Of a DNA stretch of 64,000 nt, positions 26,930 to 45,807 are shown piece after piece. Location of the stretch: positions 2,976,001 through 3,040,000 of the forward strand of contig NZ_WMDZ01000001.1 in NCBI RefSeq assembly GCF_021735935.1. Direction: 5' to 3'. Numbering within the stretch: the first letter of the stretch is position 1; the number at the start of each line of letters is the position of its first letter. Made by a program: the position numbers and the translations under genes. The notes beneath the pieces were generated by a model. The model saw only the letters and a program-made list of their open reading frames with translations. It did no database searches and was not told where the DNA came from. Source of the DNA: Sulfitobacter sp. M39 (GTDB lineage Bacteria > Pseudomonadota > Alphaproteobacteria > Rhodobacterales > Rhodobacteraceae).

Positions 26930-28105
26930 TTACTCGGTGATTTTGGAAACCACACCCGCGCCAACGGTACGACCGCCTTCGCGGATCGCGAAGCGCAGAC
27001 CGTCTTCCATCGCGATGGGGGCGATCAGTTCAACGTCGAACTGCAGGTTGTCGCCAGGCATAACCATTTCAGTGCCTTCTGGCAGCTGAACGGTACCGGT
27101 GACGTCTGTGGTCCGGAAGTAGAACTGTGGACGGTAGTTCGCGAAGAACGGCGTGTGACGGCCACCCTCTTCTTTGGTGAGGATATAGGCTTCGGCTGTG
27201 AACTTGGTGTGCGGCTTAACCGAACCTGGCTTACACAGAACCTGACCACGCTCAACGCCTTCACGGTCAACGCCGCGCAGCAGGGCACCGATGTTGTCGC
27301 CAGCTTCACCGCGGTCCAGCAGTTTGCGGAACATTTCAACGCCGGTACAGGTGGTTTTCTTGGTGTCGCGGATGCCAACGATTTCGATTTCGTCGCCAAC
27401 GTTGATCACGCCACGCTCAACACGGCCCGTCACAACTGTACCACGACCGGAGATCGAGAACACGTCTTCCACTGGCATCAGGAACGGCTGGTCAACAGCG
27501 CGTGCTGGTGTCGGGATGTATTCGTCAACAGCGGCCATCAGCGCGCGGATGGATTTCTCGCCGATTTCCTCATCGCGACCTTCCATAGCTGCCAGAGCGG
27601 AGCCAGGGATCACAGGCATGTCGTCGCCTGGGTAGTCGTAGGAAGACAGCAATTCGCGGATTTCCATTTCCACCAATTCCAGCAGCTCTTCGTCGTCAAC
27701 CTGGTCAACTTTGTTCATGTAGACAACCATGGTTGGAATACCAACCTGGCGGCCCAGCAGGATGTGCTCGCGGGTTTGTGGCATGGGGCCATCAGCCGCG
27801 TTCACAACCAGGATCGCGCCGTCCATCTGAGCCGCACCGGTGATCATGTTTTTCACATAGTCAGCGTGGCCGGGGCAGTCGACGTGTGCGTAGTGACGTG
27901 CTTCGGTTTCATATTCAACGTGAGCAGTCGAAATGGTGATACCGCGTGCTTTTTCTTCGGGCGCGCCGTCAATCTGGTCATAGGCGCGGAAGTCGCCGAA
28001 GTACTTGGTGATCGCCGCGGTCAACGTGGTTTTGCCGTGGTCAACGTGACCAATGGTACCGATGTTAACGTGTGGTTTATTACGTTCAAACTTTGCCTTA
28101 GCCAT
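26930..28105 (-). CDS. tuf: Elongation factor Tu (copy 1, str operon)
   Basis: GTPase that delivers aminoacyl-tRNA to the ribosome, 391 residues from ATG 28105. G-motifs: GHVDHGKT at 19-26, DCPGH at 76-80, NKVD at 131-134. It follows fusA in the str operon. Compared with the copy at 46404-47579 it differs at ten residues, all in the first 201, with seven packed between 180 and 201; residues 202-391 are identical. Confidence 0.98.
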   Translation of the reverse strand: MAKAKFERNKPHVNIGTIGHVDHGKTTLTAAITKYFGDFRAYDQIDGAPEEKARGITISTAHVEYETEARHYAHVDCPGHADYVKNMITGAAQMDGAILVVNAADGPMPQTREHILLGRQVGIPTMVVYMNKVDQVDDEELLELVEMEIRELLSSYDYPGDDMPVIPGSALAAMEGRDEEIGEKSIRALMAAVDEYIPTPARAVDQPFLMPVEDVFSISGRGTVVTGRVERGVINVGDEIEIVGIRDTKKTTCTGVEMFRKLLDRGEAGDNIGALLRGVDREGVERGQVLCKPGSVKPHTKFTAEAYILTKEEGGRHTPFFANYRPQFYFRTTDVTGTVQLPEGTEMVMPGDNLQFDVELIAPIAMEDGLRFAIREGGRTVGAGVVSKITE

Positions 28106-28133
28106 GGTGGCCTCCTTGGTTTTCAAATTGGGC

Positions 28134-28185
28134 GGTGGGTTGATCACCCACCCTACGGTTTGGGTAGGGCGGGGTTATCCCCGCC
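28134..28185. repeat. Two hairpins between fusA and tuf
   Basis: GGTGGGT/ACCCACC (28134-28152) and GGCGGGG-TTAT-CCCCGCC (28168-28185) surround the sequence CCCTACGG. No long T-run follows on the minus strand. The second hairpin core (CGGGG-TTAT-CCCCG) recurs upstream of aapJ at 3664-3677. Confidence 0.55.
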
Positions 28186-28208
28186 GTCCCAGTTATTGCA
28201 ACGCGCAG

Positions 28209-30335
28209 TTACGCGAATTTCGCTTGGATCTCATCAGAGATGTTCTGCGGAACAGGTTCGTAGTGCGAGAACTGCATGGTGAAGTTCGCACGACCCGACG
28301 ACATCGAACGCAGCGTGTTGATGTAGCCGAACATGTTGGCCAGTGGCACATTTGCGTCGATCGCAATGGCGTTACCGCGTGTATCCTGACCCTGAACCTG
28401 ACCGCGACGCGATGTCAGATCGCCGATGATACCACCTGTGTAGTCTTCAGGGGTGATAACTTCGACTTTCATGATCGGTTCAAGCAGTTTCGCGCCAGCT
28501 TTACGCATGCCTTCGCGCATACCCATACGGGCCGCGATTTCAAACGCCAGAACGCTGGAGTCAACGTCGTGGAATTTACCGTCGATCAGCGCAACCTTAA
28601 AGTCGATGACCGGGAAGCCCGCCAAAGGACCGGAGTCCATGACCGAGTTGATCCCTTTTTCGACGCCTGGGATGTATTCTTTCGGAACGGCACCACCAAC
28701 GATGCGGCTTTCAAAGGAATAGCCTTCGCCTGGCTCGGTTGGCATCAGGATCATCTTCACCTCAGCGAACTGACCGGAACCACCGGACTGTTTCTTGTGG
28801 GTGTAGGTGATTTCCGCTTCGCGCGAGATGGTTTCGCGGTAGGCAACCTGAGGCGCACCGATGTTCGCTTCAACTTTGAATTCACGACGCAGACGGTCCA
28901 CCAGAATGTCGAGGTGAAGTTCGCCCATGCCCTTCATGATGGTCTGACCGGATTCCAGATCCGTTTCAACGCGGAAGGAGGGATCTTCTGCAGCCAGACG
29001 CGCCAGACCGGTGGACATCTTCTCTTGGTCAGCCTTGGTCTTAGGCTCAACCGCGATTTCGATAACCGGATCGGGGAAGGTCATTGTTTCAAGAACAACA
29101 GGGTCGTTGACGGCGCAAAGCGTGTCACCTGTTGTCGTGTCTTTCAAACCTGCCAGCGCGATGATGTCGCCCGCGAACGCTTCTTGAATCTCTTCACGAT
29201 CGTTGGAGTGCATCATCATCATACGACCGACGCGCTCTTTCTTACCTTTGGTGGAGTTCAAGAGCGTGTCGCCCTTGTTCAGCACACCAGAGTAGATGCG
29301 GGTAAAGGTCAGCGAGCCAACAAAGGGGTCGTTCATGATTTTGAACGCCAGACCGGAGAAGGCCATATCGTCATCCGCACGACGTGCGATGTTACGTGTT
29401 TCTTCTTCGTCGCCTGGTTTAAAGCCCATGTAGTCAACAACGTCCATCGGGGATGGCAGATAGTCGATAACAGCGTTCAACAGAGGCTGAACACCTTTGT
29501 TTTTGAACGCGGAGCCGCACAGTACGGGGATGAACTTGATCGCCAACGTCCCTTTGCGGATCAGCGACCGCAGAGTGTCGACGTCAGGCTCTGCGCCGTC
29601 CATCAGGTAGTTTTCCATGGCTTCGTCATCCATCTCGACCGCAGTCTCGATCAGATGCGCGCGCCATTCGTCGGCCAGGTCTTTCAACTCGGCACGGATT
29701 TCGCGCTGTTCCCAGCCGGCACCCAGGTCTTCGCCGCTCCAGACCCATTCTTTCATGGTGACCAGATCGACCAAGCCTTCCAGTTCGGTTTCGGCACCGA
29801 TCGGAATTTGAATCGGCGCAGGTGTCGCACCGGTACGGTCTTTGATCATCTTCACGCAGTTGAAGAAGTCAGCGCCGATTTTGTCCATTTTGTTGACGAA
29901 AACGATGCGTGGAACCTTGTAGCGGTCAGCTTGGCGCCAAACAGTTTCGGTCTGGGGCTCAACACCGGCGTTGGCGTCAAGAACAGCAACCGCGCCGTCA
30001 AGAACGGCCAGCGAACGTTCAACTTCGATGGTGAAGTCAACGTGGCCGGGGGTGTCGATGATGTTCATCCGGTACTTGGTGTCGGATGTCGCGTCGGCTG
30101 TTGGCTCTTCCTGGCGCTGCCAGAAAGTTGTCGTCGCAGCGGAGGTAATTGTAATACCGCGTTCCTGCTCCTGCTCCATCCAGTCCATCGTGGCGGCACC
30201 GTCGTGCACTTCGCCGATGTTGTGGGACTTACCAGTGTAAAACAGGATCCGTTCGGAGCAGGTTGTTTTACCTGCGTCGATGTGGGCCATGATGCCGAAA
30301 TTGCGGTAGCGTGAGAGCGGATAGTCGCGTGCCAT
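28209..30335 (-). CDS. fusA: Elongation factor G
   Basis: Translocation GTPase, 708 residues, five domains. AHIDAGKT at residues 17-24, the switch-I segment [23 protein letters not shown] at 94-98 and NKMDK further on are intact. It lies between rpsG and tuf in the str operon. Confidence 0.98.
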   Translation of the reverse strand: MARDYPLSRYRNFGIMAHIDAGKTTCSERILFYTGKSHNIGEVHDGAATMDWMEQEQERGITITSAATTTFWQRQEEPTADATSDTKYRMNIIDTPGHVDFTIEVERSLAVLDGAVAVLDANAGVEPQTETVWRQADRYKVPRIVFVNKMDKIGADFFNCVKMIKDRTGATPAPIQIPIGAETELEGLVDLVTMKEWVWSGEDLGAGWEQREIRAELKDLADEWRAHLIETAVEMDDEAMENYLMDGAEPDVDTLRSLIRKGTLAIKFIPVLCGSAFKNKGVQPLLNAVIDYLPSPMDVVDYMGFKPGDEEETRNIARRADDDMAFSGLAFKIMNDPFVGSLTFTRIYSGVLNKGDTLLNSTKGKKERVGRMMMMHSNDREEIQEAFAGDIIALAGLKDTTTGDTLCAVNDPVVLETMTFPDPVIEIAVEPKTKADQEKMSTGLARLAAEDPSFRVETDLESGQTIMKGMGELHLDILVDRLRREFKVEANIGAPQVAYRETISREAEITYTHKKQSGGSGQFAEVKMILMPTEPGEGYSFESRIVGGAVPKEYIPGVEKGINSVMDSGPLAGFPVIDFKVALIDGKFHDVDSSVLAFEIAARMGMREGMRKAGAKLLEPIMKVEVITPEDYTGGIIGDLTSRRGQVQGQDTRGNAIAIDANVPLANMFGYINTLRSMSSGRANFTMQFSHYEPVPQNISDEIQAKFA

Positions 30336-30418
30336 TGGGCTGCTTCCTCGAATATATCTGAAACGGATAAATCGCGCCCCAGGGTGGGACGCGACGGGAA
30401 CGGCTTATGCCGCCCGAA

Positions 30419-30889
<471 letters not shown>

Positions 30890-31065
30890 TTAAAGCTCCT
30901 AATTGTCAGTTGCCGAGGCAGGTTTGGTCCAGTGCGTCTGGTGCATATTGCACCCCGATCGTCCGGCGCTCAGTCTTACTCGGCTCACTCCCTTACGGGA
31001 AAACATGGCGGGCGGCGGGATCCGGCATCGTGTATCCGCGATACGCGACCCCAAACCGACCCAAA

Positions 31066-31437
31066 TTACTTTGGCTTCTTTGCACCATATTTGGAGCGAC
31101 GCTGCTTACGGTCTTTAACGCCTTGCGTATCGAGAACACCGCGCAGGATGTGGTAGCGCACACCGGGAAGGTCTTTTACACGGCCGCCACGGATCAGAAC
31201 AACGGAGTGTTCTTGCAGGTTGTGCGATTCACCCGGGATGTAGCTGATGACTTCGAAACCGTTGGTCAGGCGCACTTTGGCGACCTTACGCATGGCCGAG
31301 TTCGGCTTCTTAGGTGTGGTGGTGTAAACACGTGTACAAACGCCGCGCTTTTGCGGGCATTCCTGCAGGTGCATGGATTTCGAACGTTTGATTTTAGGCT
31401 GGCGCGGTTTGCGGATCAGCTGTTGGATCGTTGGCAT
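31066..31437 (-). CDS. rpsL: 30S ribosomal protein S12
   Basis: Decoding-centre protein, 123 residues from ATG 31437 ([13 protein letters not shown]). The [12 protein letters not shown] loop and [12 protein letters not shown] loop carry the wild-type lysines whose mutation gives streptomycin resistance, so the allele looks sensitive. It is first in the str operon. Confidence 0.98.
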   Translation of the reverse strand: MPTIQQLIRKPRQPKIKRSKSMHLQECPQKRGVCTRVYTTTPKKPNSAMRKVAKVRLTNGFEVISYIPGESHNLQEHSVVLIRGGRVKDLPGVRYHILRGVLDTQGVKDRKQRRSKYGAKKPK

Positions 31438-31701
31438 TCCGGTTTTATCCCCGTTTAGCTCACATAAGTGGTGCAGCGGGGCGGACCCCAGTGCGGTTTC
31501 AAATTCGGTCACTTCGCACGTCCACGAAGCCTATCTTTCGCCCTACACCACTGGCGCAAAGCAAAATCACCGCAGCGTTCCCGTACCGAGGAAAACGAAG
31601 CGGTGGGGTAACAGAGGATCGAGTCAGCAGTAGACCGGATCGTGACCACAGTAGATATGATGTCGGCAAAGCAGGGCGACCCCCGCATCCGAGATAAGGG
31701 G

Positions 31702-31730
31702 CGTATAGGCAGAGTCGTCCACGCTGTCAA
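31702..31730 (-). promoter_or_regulatory. Promoter of the str operon (rpsL-rpsG-fusA-tuf)
   Basis: Consensus TTGACA at 31725-31730 and TATACG at 31702-31707 with a 17-bp spacer, minus strand. It gives a leader of about 258 nt before rpsL. The 404-bp stretch 31438-31841 holds no gene; apart from this promoter and a possible opposite-facing one, nothing else was recognised. Confidence 0.72.
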
Positions 31731-31779
31731 CAGCCCCCGCCCCCAAGCCGCCCACGGCACGCCAAACGGGTATTCCACC

Positions 31780-31809
31780 TTGCAAGACACCCCGGCTACC
31801 GCGCATATT
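31780..31809 (+). promoter_or_regulatory. Possible promoter of the glycosyltransferase gene
   Basis: TTGCAA at 31780-31785 and CATATT at 31804-31809, 18-bp spacer, plus strand, 32 bp before ATG 31842. The hexamers are moderate; the divergent position opposite the str promoter supports it. Confidence 0.35.
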
Positions 31810-31841
31810 TATGCCACATTATTCGGACAGGGCGGATCACG

Positions 31842-32648
31842 ATGCAGGTACTTGGGCTATGCCGCTTTTCCTATCCGGCGCTTGGCGGGTTTCAGGTCGG
31901 GCATGACACCACCGCTGATCGTATCGCCTACCTTTATGATCCCACGCGGCTTGAGGAAAGGTTCCGGCTGTTCGAAACCGTCGCCCTGCCTAGCCTGATG
32001 GCGCAAACAGACCCCGATTTCGAAATGATCGTGCTGGTCGGCGATCGCTTTCCCCGTGTCCATCTGGAACGGCTAACGGCTTTGCTCGCCCCACTGCCCC
32101 AAGCGCGGATTACGGTAGAACCGCCGCGACCACACCGCGAGGTGATGAAAGAGATTCTGAACAAGGCCCGCCACGCGCGCTTTGAGCCCTGCGTCCAATT
32201 CCGCTTTGATGACGACGACGCGATCGCGGTCGATTTCGTGGCCAAGCTGCGTAAAGCTGTTGATGACGCCGCCCCGCTACTGGTCCAGCACAAATCTGTC
32301 GCGCTTGACTGGAACAAGGGCTACGTGGCCAAGTTCGGCGCGGATGGTATCGCGGCGACCCCGTCGTTCCGGCCCTTCTACACCGCGGCTTTGGCAATGT
32401 TCGTGAACGCGGGGTGTCCGCTGACGATCATGAATTTTGCCCACGACAAGCTGCCTCGCTTCATGCCTGCGCTCAGCTTCCCGGACCCTGCGATGTATGT
32501 CCGCGGTCACAATGGATTTAACGATTCACGTCAAAAGAATACGCGGGCGGTCGACCTATCCCCGCTCAGCCCCGAGGAAGAGATCCTGTTCAAGGACCGC
32601 TTTGCCATCGACATCGACACTGTGCGCCGCGTCTTTTCCAAGGGTTAA
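31842..32648 (+). CDS. Putative rhamnosyltransferase (GT family, PF11316-like)
   Basis: 268-residue soluble glycosyltransferase. The N-terminus MQVLGLCRFSYPALGGFQ and the acidic sugar-nucleotide/metal motif RFDDDDA (DDDD at residues 123-126) match the putative rhamnosyltransferase family common in Rhodobacterales. LYDPTRLEERFRLFETVALPSLMAQTDPDF is the characteristic stretch after the first strand. The acceptor and sugar are not known; a surface glycan role is plausible. The stop codon overlaps the convergent exporter gene by 4 bp. Confidence 0.82.
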   Translation: MQVLGLCRFSYPALGGFQVGHDTTADRIAYLYDPTRLEERFRLFETVALPSLMAQTDPDFEMIVLVGDRFPRVHLERLTALLAPLPQARITVEPPRPHREVMKEILNKARHARFEPCVQFRFDDDDAIAVDFVAKLRKAVDDAAPLLVQHKSVALDWNKGYVAKFGADGIAATPSFRPFYTAALAMFVNAGCPLTIMNFAHDKLPRFMPALSFPDPAMYVRGHNGFNDSRQKNTRAVDLSPLSPEEEILFKDRFAIDIDTVRRVFSKG

Positions 32649-33523
32649 AGCGGCGGCAGTGGGCGGGTTGTGATGCGTTCACGGTAGAGCGTGAACAGCC
32701 CCGTCGCAGCGACGATAGATGCGCCGGCCAGTGTTGACGGCACTGGCCAGTCGCCGAACACCAACCACCCGAGAATAAGCGCCCAGATCAACCCTGTGTA
32801 GCGGAACGGCGCGATGAACGATACGTCGCCCACCCGCATCGTCTGCACGCTGAAATAATACCCCATCAGCACAAAGACCGCGGCCGCCGTAATGGCGATC
32901 CAATGTGCGGAAGTGACCGGAGCCCACGGCGTGGTGAACTGCGCGAAAGTCGAAAACCCCGTCACGGCCAGCACAGCGGCGAAGGTCACGGTCATCGACG
33001 GCACCTCTTTCGACAAGCGGCGGGTGCTGAGATCGCGCACGGTGACAAAGAACACCGCGATCAGCGCGTAGATCGACCAAATATTGAACCCGTCGGTGCC
33101 CGGTTTGACGATCAGCATCACGCCGAGGAACCCCACAAGAATCGCAGAGAAACGCCGCCAGCCGACCTTTTCGCGATAGACCAGCGCCGCGCCCAAAGTC
33201 ACCGTCAGCGGCAGGGATTGCAGAATGGCGCTGAGGTTCGCCAAGGGCATGTTGAACAGCGCGGTCACGAAGAAAAAGCTCGCCCCGACTTCGGCACCAG
33301 ACCGGATGGCGACCAACTTCCAATCGCGCCGGCTAAGACGCAGGTGCATCGGGCCAAGCCGCCCCCATAGCATTACAATCAACGAGATAGAGATCACACC
33401 ACGCAGAAACAGCAGCTGGAACAGCGGAACCGCCCCGCCCGTGGTCTTGGTCATTGTATCGTTCAAGACAAAGGCCGCCATGGAGCCCATCATGAAAAGT
33501 GCTCCGGCAAGGTTTGGCGACAT
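32645..33523 (-). CDS. EamA/DMT-family transporter
   Basis: 292-residue inner-membrane protein with about ten hydrophobic spans arranged as two EamA repeats; the C-terminal repeat contains SFIAPFRYTGLIWALILGWLVFGDWP, a typical EamA helix pair. Members export amino acids or other metabolites; the substrate cannot be inferred. Convergent with the glycosyltransferase gene. Confidence 0.88.
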   Translation of the reverse strand: MSPNLAGALFMMGSMAAFVLNDTMTKTTGGAVPLFQLLFLRGVISISLIVMLWGRLGPMHLRLSRRDWKLVAIRSGAEVGASFFFVTALFNMPLANLSAILQSLPLTVTLGAALVYREKVGWRRFSAILVGFLGVMLIVKPGTDGFNIWSIYALIAVFFVTVRDLSTRRLSKEVPSMTVTFAAVLAVTGFSTFAQFTTPWAPVTSAHWIAITAAAVFVLMGYYFSVQTMRVGDVSFIAPFRYTGLIWALILGWLVFGDWPVPSTLAGASIVAATGLFTLYRERITTRPLPPL

Positions 33524-33633
33524 CGGGTGGCTTTCAGTTTGTTAGGTTGACTTATCATTGGCGCAAGCCGCGGTGGAAAACCAGCCCACCTGCGCAAATT
33601 TTCGACGCTATTTCATCCCCCTGCCCCACAACG

Positions 33634-33662
33634 AAAAACCCCCGCCGATCTCTCGGCGGGGG
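33634..33662 (-). terminator. Intrinsic terminator of rpoC
   Basis: Perfect 10-bp stem (CCCCCGCCGA, TCTC loop) followed by TTTTT on the minus strand, 28 bp after the rpoC stop codon. It ends the rplJL-rpoBC transcript. Confidence 0.93.
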
Positions 33663-33690
33663 CTCTGTTCGTCAGCTATCAAGCCTAGGC

Positions 33691-37938
<4,248 letters not shown>

Positions 37939-38032
37939 CTTAAATCCTTAGATAAGTCTCGAAAGCGGAGGGAGTGAGGTGTTTCCTGCTTCAGGAAACG
38001 GTCCGGGGTTTATGAAAACCCCGGCGCGTGCC

Positions 38033-42169
<4,137 letters not shown>

Positions 42170-42344
42170 GTGTCTGTCACCTTTCGTATCTCTTGCCGAG
42201 CTCGCCATCACCGGGGCCGTGATGCGCGCCCATAAGAGCGGTAAATCCTGATCAATTCTTGAGGCACGTCCCACCGTACCTCTTCCGACCACTAGGACCT
42301 ATCCAGAGAAATATTTCGCACGAAATACTTTTCAAAACAGATCA

Positions 42345-42374
42345 GGCTGGACAGGGAATTCCCCGTCCAGCCTT
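42345..42374. terminator. rplL-rpoB attenuator hairpin
   Basis: 9-bp perfect outer stem AGGCTGGAC/GTCCAGCCT with an inner GGG/CCC pairing and AATT loop, in the 284-bp rplL-rpoB gap. On the minus strand it is followed by GATCTGTTTTG, so it is a weak terminator. A partial terminator here is known from E. coli and would set the ribosome/polymerase ratio. A second A/T-rich inverted repeat (GAAATATTTCG / CGAAATACTTTTC) is at 42308-42333. Confidence 0.65.
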
Positions 42375-42453
42375 AATTTTTATGGGCTTGCCCGAAGCTT
42401 TACAAACTTCGGTCTGCTCTCATCAAGTAAAAACAGCACCCTGATCGAATGGC

Positions 42454-42825
42454 TTAGGCCAGTTCAACTTCTGCGCCAGCTGCTTCCAGCTTGGCTTTAA
42501 CGTCTTCAGCTTCCGCTTTATCAACGCCTTCTTTGATCTTGCCGCCAGCTTCAACCAGATCTTTGGCTTCTTTCAGGCCCAGACCGGTGATGCCGCGAAC
42601 TTCTTTGATCACGTTGATTTTGGATGCGCCGGCGTTCTTCAGAACGACGTCGAATTCAGTTTTCTCTTCTTCAGCTGCGCCGCCATCTGCGGGGCCAGCC
42701 ATCATCACTGCGCCGCCAGCTGCGGGCTCGATGCCATACTCGTCTTTGAGGATGGTTTTCAGTTCTTGTGCTTCCAGCAGTGTCAGACCAACGATGTCTT
42801 CTGCCAGTTTTTTCAGATCAGCCAT
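42454..42825 (-). CDS. rplL: 50S ribosomal protein L7/L12
   Basis: Stalk protein that recruits translation factors, 123 residues. The N-terminal dimerisation helix, an Ala/Gly hinge ([20 protein letters not shown]) and the factor-binding domain ([20 protein letters not shown]) are all present. It lies 75 bp after rplJ. Confidence 0.98.
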   Translation of the reverse strand: MADLKKLAEDIVGLTLLEAQELKTILKDEYGIEPAAGGAVMMAGPADGGAAEEEKTEFDVVLKNAGASKINVIKEVRGITGLGLKEAKDLVEAGGKIKEGVDKAEAEDVKAKLEAAGAEVELA

Positions 42826-42900
42826 GTTTAGCTCTTTCCGTTAACGATATGTGTGTTCCAACGCGAGTGTTCAACCCTGCGCCAGCTTGACGATATTGCT

Positions 42901-43416
42901 TCACGCAGCCGCCTTGTCCTCGATCGTGGACAAGATGGAAGCGATGTTGCTTGCAGGTGCGCCAATGGCCCCGGCGATGTTGGAAGCAGGTGCGCCCAGC
43001 ATACCCGCGATGGTGGAGATAAGCTCCTCCCGCGAAGGCATCTTGGACACGGCTTCAACACCGGCGACATCCAGTGCGTTCTCACCCATTGCGCCGCCGA
43101 GAATGACAAACTTTTGATTCTCTTTAGCGAATTCCTGAGCGACCTTGGCAGCTGCCACGGGGTCTTCGGAATAGGTCAGAACGGTCATACCCGTCAGGAG
43201 ATCTGCAATGCTTTCGCATGGCTTTCCGTCTAGGGCAATTTTGGCGAGCCTGTTTTTGGCAACACGCACGGCCCCGCCCGCAGCGCGAGCGCGCGCACGG
43301 AGGTCCTGCATATCAGCAACTGTCAGGCCGACGTAGTGGCTTACCACAACGACGCCAGAGCTTTCGAAGATTTGGCCGAGCTCGTCGACCAACTGTTCTT
43401 TCTGGGCTCTATCCAC
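42901..43416 (-). CDS. rplJ: 50S ribosomal protein L10
   Basis: Stalk base that binds L7/L12 dimers and 23S rRNA, 171 residues. It uses a GTG start at 43416 with TTGGAG eight bases upstream ([14 protein letters not shown]). [15 protein letters not shown] and the helical C-terminal L12-binding region ([27 protein letters not shown]) are visible. The latter region contains an exact-looking internal repeat (GAPASNIA twice), which may reflect one more L12-binding segment. Confidence 0.98.
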   Translation of the reverse strand: MDRAQKEQLVDELGQIFESSGVVVVSHYVGLTVADMQDLRARARAAGGAVRVAKNRLAKIALDGKPCESIADLLTGMTVLTYSEDPVAAAKVAQEFAKENQKFVILGGAMGENALDVAGVEAVSKMPSREELISTIAGMLGAPASNIAGAIGAPASNIASILSTIEDKAAA

Positions 43417-43433
43417 AGTTTCACTCCAAATCT

Positions 43434-43446
43434 GGGGGTTACCCCC
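43434..43446 (-). promoter_or_regulatory. Hairpin upstream of the rplJ ribosome-binding site
   Basis: GGGGG-TTA-CCCCC stem in the rplJ leader, about 6-10 bp upstream of the Shine-Dalgarno sequence. L10-(L12)4 autoregulation acts on this leader in other bacteria; whether this hairpin belongs to that site is uncertain. Confidence 0.4.
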
Positions 43447-43628
43447 CGGCTCAATTAAGTCCGCTTACGCGAACAGTCTTGGTCCATTTTACGGGAATAA
43501 GCCAAAATAGCCCCACGCTTACGCGAACGGTAATTCTTGCATCTCCCATCTCAGAAAGGAATTAAGGCTTGCGCCACCCTTCGTCTCGGACAGAAGACTC
43601 ACCATGCGATGCATAGTGAATCGAGGGC

Positions 43629-43657
43629 TTCTTAGGGAATGCAGCGCGGAATGCCAA
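43629..43657 (-). promoter_or_regulatory. Candidate promoter of rplJ-rplL-rpoB-rpoC
   Basis: TTGGCA at 43652-43657 and TAAGAA at 43629-43634, 17-bp spacer, minus strand, downstream of the rplA terminator. It gives a leader of about 205 nt. The 398-bp rplA-rplJ gap holds this, the terminator and the leader hairpin, and no gene. Confidence 0.48.
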
Positions 43658-43741
43658 GGGGAAACTCGACTTTCTTGCGCCGAGTTTAGGCTAATCTGTT
43701 TCAAACGCCATCAGACCGCGATTTTCCGGCCGGTTTCCGCA

Positions 43742-43777
43742 TAAAAAATCCCCGCATTGGATGACCAATGCGGGGAT
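43742..43777 (-). terminator. Intrinsic terminator of rplK-rplA
   Basis: Perfect 13-bp stem (ATCCCCGCATTGG, ATGA loop) followed by six T residues on the minus strand, 38 bp after the rplA stop codon. One of the strongest terminators in the window. Confidence 0.94.
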
Positions 43778-43814
43778 CTGATAACGGGCGCAGGACTGCG
43801 CCTATCGCTGAACC

Positions 43815-44513
43815 TTACTCGGTTACGGCGTTGTCGACTTCTACAGTCACACCTGGGCCCATTGTGGAGCTCAGCGCGATCTTTTTCATGTAGGCACCCT
43901 TGGAGCCGGTAGGCTTGGCTTTGGACACGGCACCAACAAAGGCACGTACGTTTTCAACCAGCTTGGCTTCGTCAAAGGACAGTTTGCCGATGCCAGCATG
44001 CACAACGCCGCCTTTTTCAGCTTTGAACTGAACCTGACCGCCTTTAGCAGCTTCAACAGCTTCTTTGATGTCCATTGTAACTGTGCCAACTTTTGGGTTT
44101 GGCATCAGGTTACGTGGGCCGAGAACCTTACCAAGACGACCAACGATGGGCATCATGTCAGGTGTCGCGATGCAGCGATCAAAGTCGATCTTGCCGCCTT
44201 GGACGGCTTCCATCAGGTCTTCTGCGCCTACGATGTCGGCACCTGCTGCTTGTGCTTCGTCAGCCTTGGGGCCACGGGCGAATACAGCAACGCGAACGGA
44301 TTTGCCGGTGCCGTTTGGCAGGCCGACAACACCGCGAACCATTTGGTCAGCGTGACGGGGGTCAACACCGAGGTTCATCGCGATTTCGATGGTTTCGTCA
44401 AATTTCGCGGTTGCGTTGGCTTTGATCAGTGCGACTGCTTCTTCAACGGTCAGATCTTCTTTGCCTACGAATGCTTCGCGTGCGGCGCGGGTGCGTTTTC
44501 CGAGTTTTGCCAT
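43815..44513 (-). CDS. rplA: 50S ribosomal protein L1
   Basis: Mobile L1-stalk protein aiding E-site tRNA release, 232 residues. [31 protein letters not shown] and [23 protein letters not shown] are typical. It starts one base after rplK. L1 usually represses its own rplKA message by binding the rplK leader. Confidence 0.98.
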   Translation of the reverse strand: MAKLGKRTRAAREAFVGKEDLTVEEAVALIKANATAKFDETIEIAMNLGVDPRHADQMVRGVVGLPNGTGKSVRVAVFARGPKADEAQAAGADIVGAEDLMEAVQGGKIDFDRCIATPDMMPIVGRLGKVLGPRNLMPNPKVGTVTMDIKEAVEAAKGGQVQFKAEKGGVVHAGIGKLSFDEAKLVENVRAFVGAVSKAKPTGSKGAYMKKIALSSTMGPGVTVEVDNAVTE

Positions 44514-44514
44514 C

Positions 44515-44940
44515 TTACTTAACCTCGATGCCCATGGAGCGGGCAGAGCCCAGAATGATTTTCATCGCGGATTCAACATCCACAGCGCTCAGGTCGGCCA
44601 TTTTGGCTTCTGCGATTTCGCGCAGTTGCTTGGTGGTCACGGTGCCGACGGTCTCGCGGCTTGGTGTTTTCGCGCCGGAGTTAACCTTGGCAGCTTTCTT
44701 CAGGTAGTAGGACGCAGGAGGCGTCTTGATGTCCATGGTGAAGGACTTGTCCTGATAGTAGCTGATCACGGTTGGGCAAGGTGCACCTGGCTCCATGTCC
44801 GCTGTCTTGGCGTTGAACGCCTTACAGAATTCCATGATGTTGATCCCGCGCTGACCCAATGCGGGGCCGACGGGTGGGGATGGGTTCGCTTGACCCGCTT
44901 TAACTTGCAACTTCATCGTACCGACGAGTTTCTTGGCCAT
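44515..44940 (-). CDS. rplK: 50S ribosomal protein L11
   Basis: GTPase-centre protein, 141 residues. [30 protein letters not shown] is the conserved N-terminal domain split over the thiostrepton-site prolines. The 159-bp gap to nusG contains a 16-bp palindrome. Confidence 0.98.
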   Translation of the reverse strand: MAKKLVGTMKLQVKAGQANPSPPVGPALGQRGINIMEFCKAFNAKTADMEPGAPCPTVISYYQDKSFTMDIKTPPASYYLKKAAKVNSGAKTPSRETVGTVTTKQLREIAEAKMADLSAVDVESAMKIILGSARSMGIEVK

Positions 44941-44987
44941 TGGCCTTCTCCTTTTAATGTCGGTGAACTTTCATTCACCCTATACAA

Positions 44988-45003
44988 CCACATCGCGATG
45001 TGG
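44988..45003. repeat. 16-bp perfect palindrome in the nusG-rplK gap
   Basis: CCACATCGCGATGTGG, 47 bp upstream of rplK. It can be a DNA operator or an RNA hairpin in the rplK leader. A second GC-rich palindrome (GCGGCGCGCCGC) lies at 45030-45041. Confidence 0.5.
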
Positions 45004-45099
45004 CCGCTTGCTAGCGTGGTGCGGTTGGGCGGCGCGCCGCTGTCCCCTTCCACAAACGAACGGTGTTGCCACCGTATGGCGGGTCGCCCCGCCGATCGC

Positions 45100-45633
45100 T
45101 CAGACCTGTTTGTTGACCTGAGTGAATTCCAATTCGACCGGTGTTTCCCGGCCAAAGATCGACACAGACACCTTGAGGCGCTGGTTCTCGTCGTCGACCT
45201 CTTCGATCATGCCGTCGAAGTCTTCGAACGGGCCGTCCGCCACCTTGACCTTCTCACCCACTTCAAAGTGGATCAGGGTGCGCGGTGCTTCTTCGCCCTC
45301 TTGGACGCGGCCCAGGATCGCGGTGACTTCGGCGTCACGCATCGGCATCGGACGGCCCTGCGGCCCCAGAAAACCGGTGACGCGGTTGATCGAGTTGATC
45401 AGGTGATACCCGCGATCGGACATCTCCATATGGACCAGCACATAGCCGGGCATAAAGCGACGCTCTGTCGTGACTTTCTTGCCGCGCCGGACCTCGATCA
45501 CCTCTTCGGTGGGGACCAGCACTTCGTCGATCTGGTCCTCAAGCTCTTGCTCGGCGACCGTGGTGCGGATTTGCTCGGCAATCTTCTTTTCGAAGTTCGA
45601 CAAAACACTGACCGAATACCATCTTTTCGCCAT
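45100..45633 (-). CDS. nusG: Transcription termination/antitermination protein NusG
   Basis: Links RNA polymerase to Rho or the ribosome, 177 residues from ATG 45633 ([21 protein letters not shown]). The NGN domain contains [14 protein letters not shown]; the C-terminal KOW domain reads [21 protein letters not shown]. The longer ORF to 45795 covers the secE-nusG spacer and is rejected. Confidence 0.97.
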   Translation of the reverse strand: MAKRWYSVSVLSNFEKKIAEQIRTTVAEQELEDQIDEVLVPTEEVIEVRRGKKVTTERRFMPGYVLVHMEMSDRGYHLINSINRVTGFLGPQGRPMPMRDAEVTAILGRVQEGEEAPRTLIHFEVGEKVKVADGPFEDFDGMIEEVDDENQRLKVSVSIFGRETPVELEFTQVNKQV

Positions 45634-45754
45634 CTGAACTTGGTCCCTGTCTTGTGATGCAGCAACGGCCACATCTAATTCTCGTAAAAACCAGCCTGTC
45701 GCAGCATGCCGGCGGTGAACAAAAAATCGGCGCGCAACACGAATCGCCGCACGC

Positions 45755-45807
45755 CCCTCTTGATCAGGTCTGCGGGATAGCCCGCAATCGCACATGTTTC
45801 AAGAGGG
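45755..45807 (-). promoter_or_regulatory. Structured RNA element in the secE-nusG spacer
   Basis: Outer 9-bp arms CCCTCTTGA (45755-45763) and TCAAGAGGG (45799-45807) enclose a perfect inner hairpin TGCGGG-ATAG-CCCGCA (45771-45786). secE and nusG are usually almost contiguous, but here are 205 bp apart. No T-run supports termination; a processing or regulatory role is possible. Confidence 0.5.

Noticed and set aside
28053..30314. 753-codon plus-strand frame over fusA
   Set aside because: Antisense shadow of an intact EF-G gene; the same kind of shadow appears over both tuf genes.
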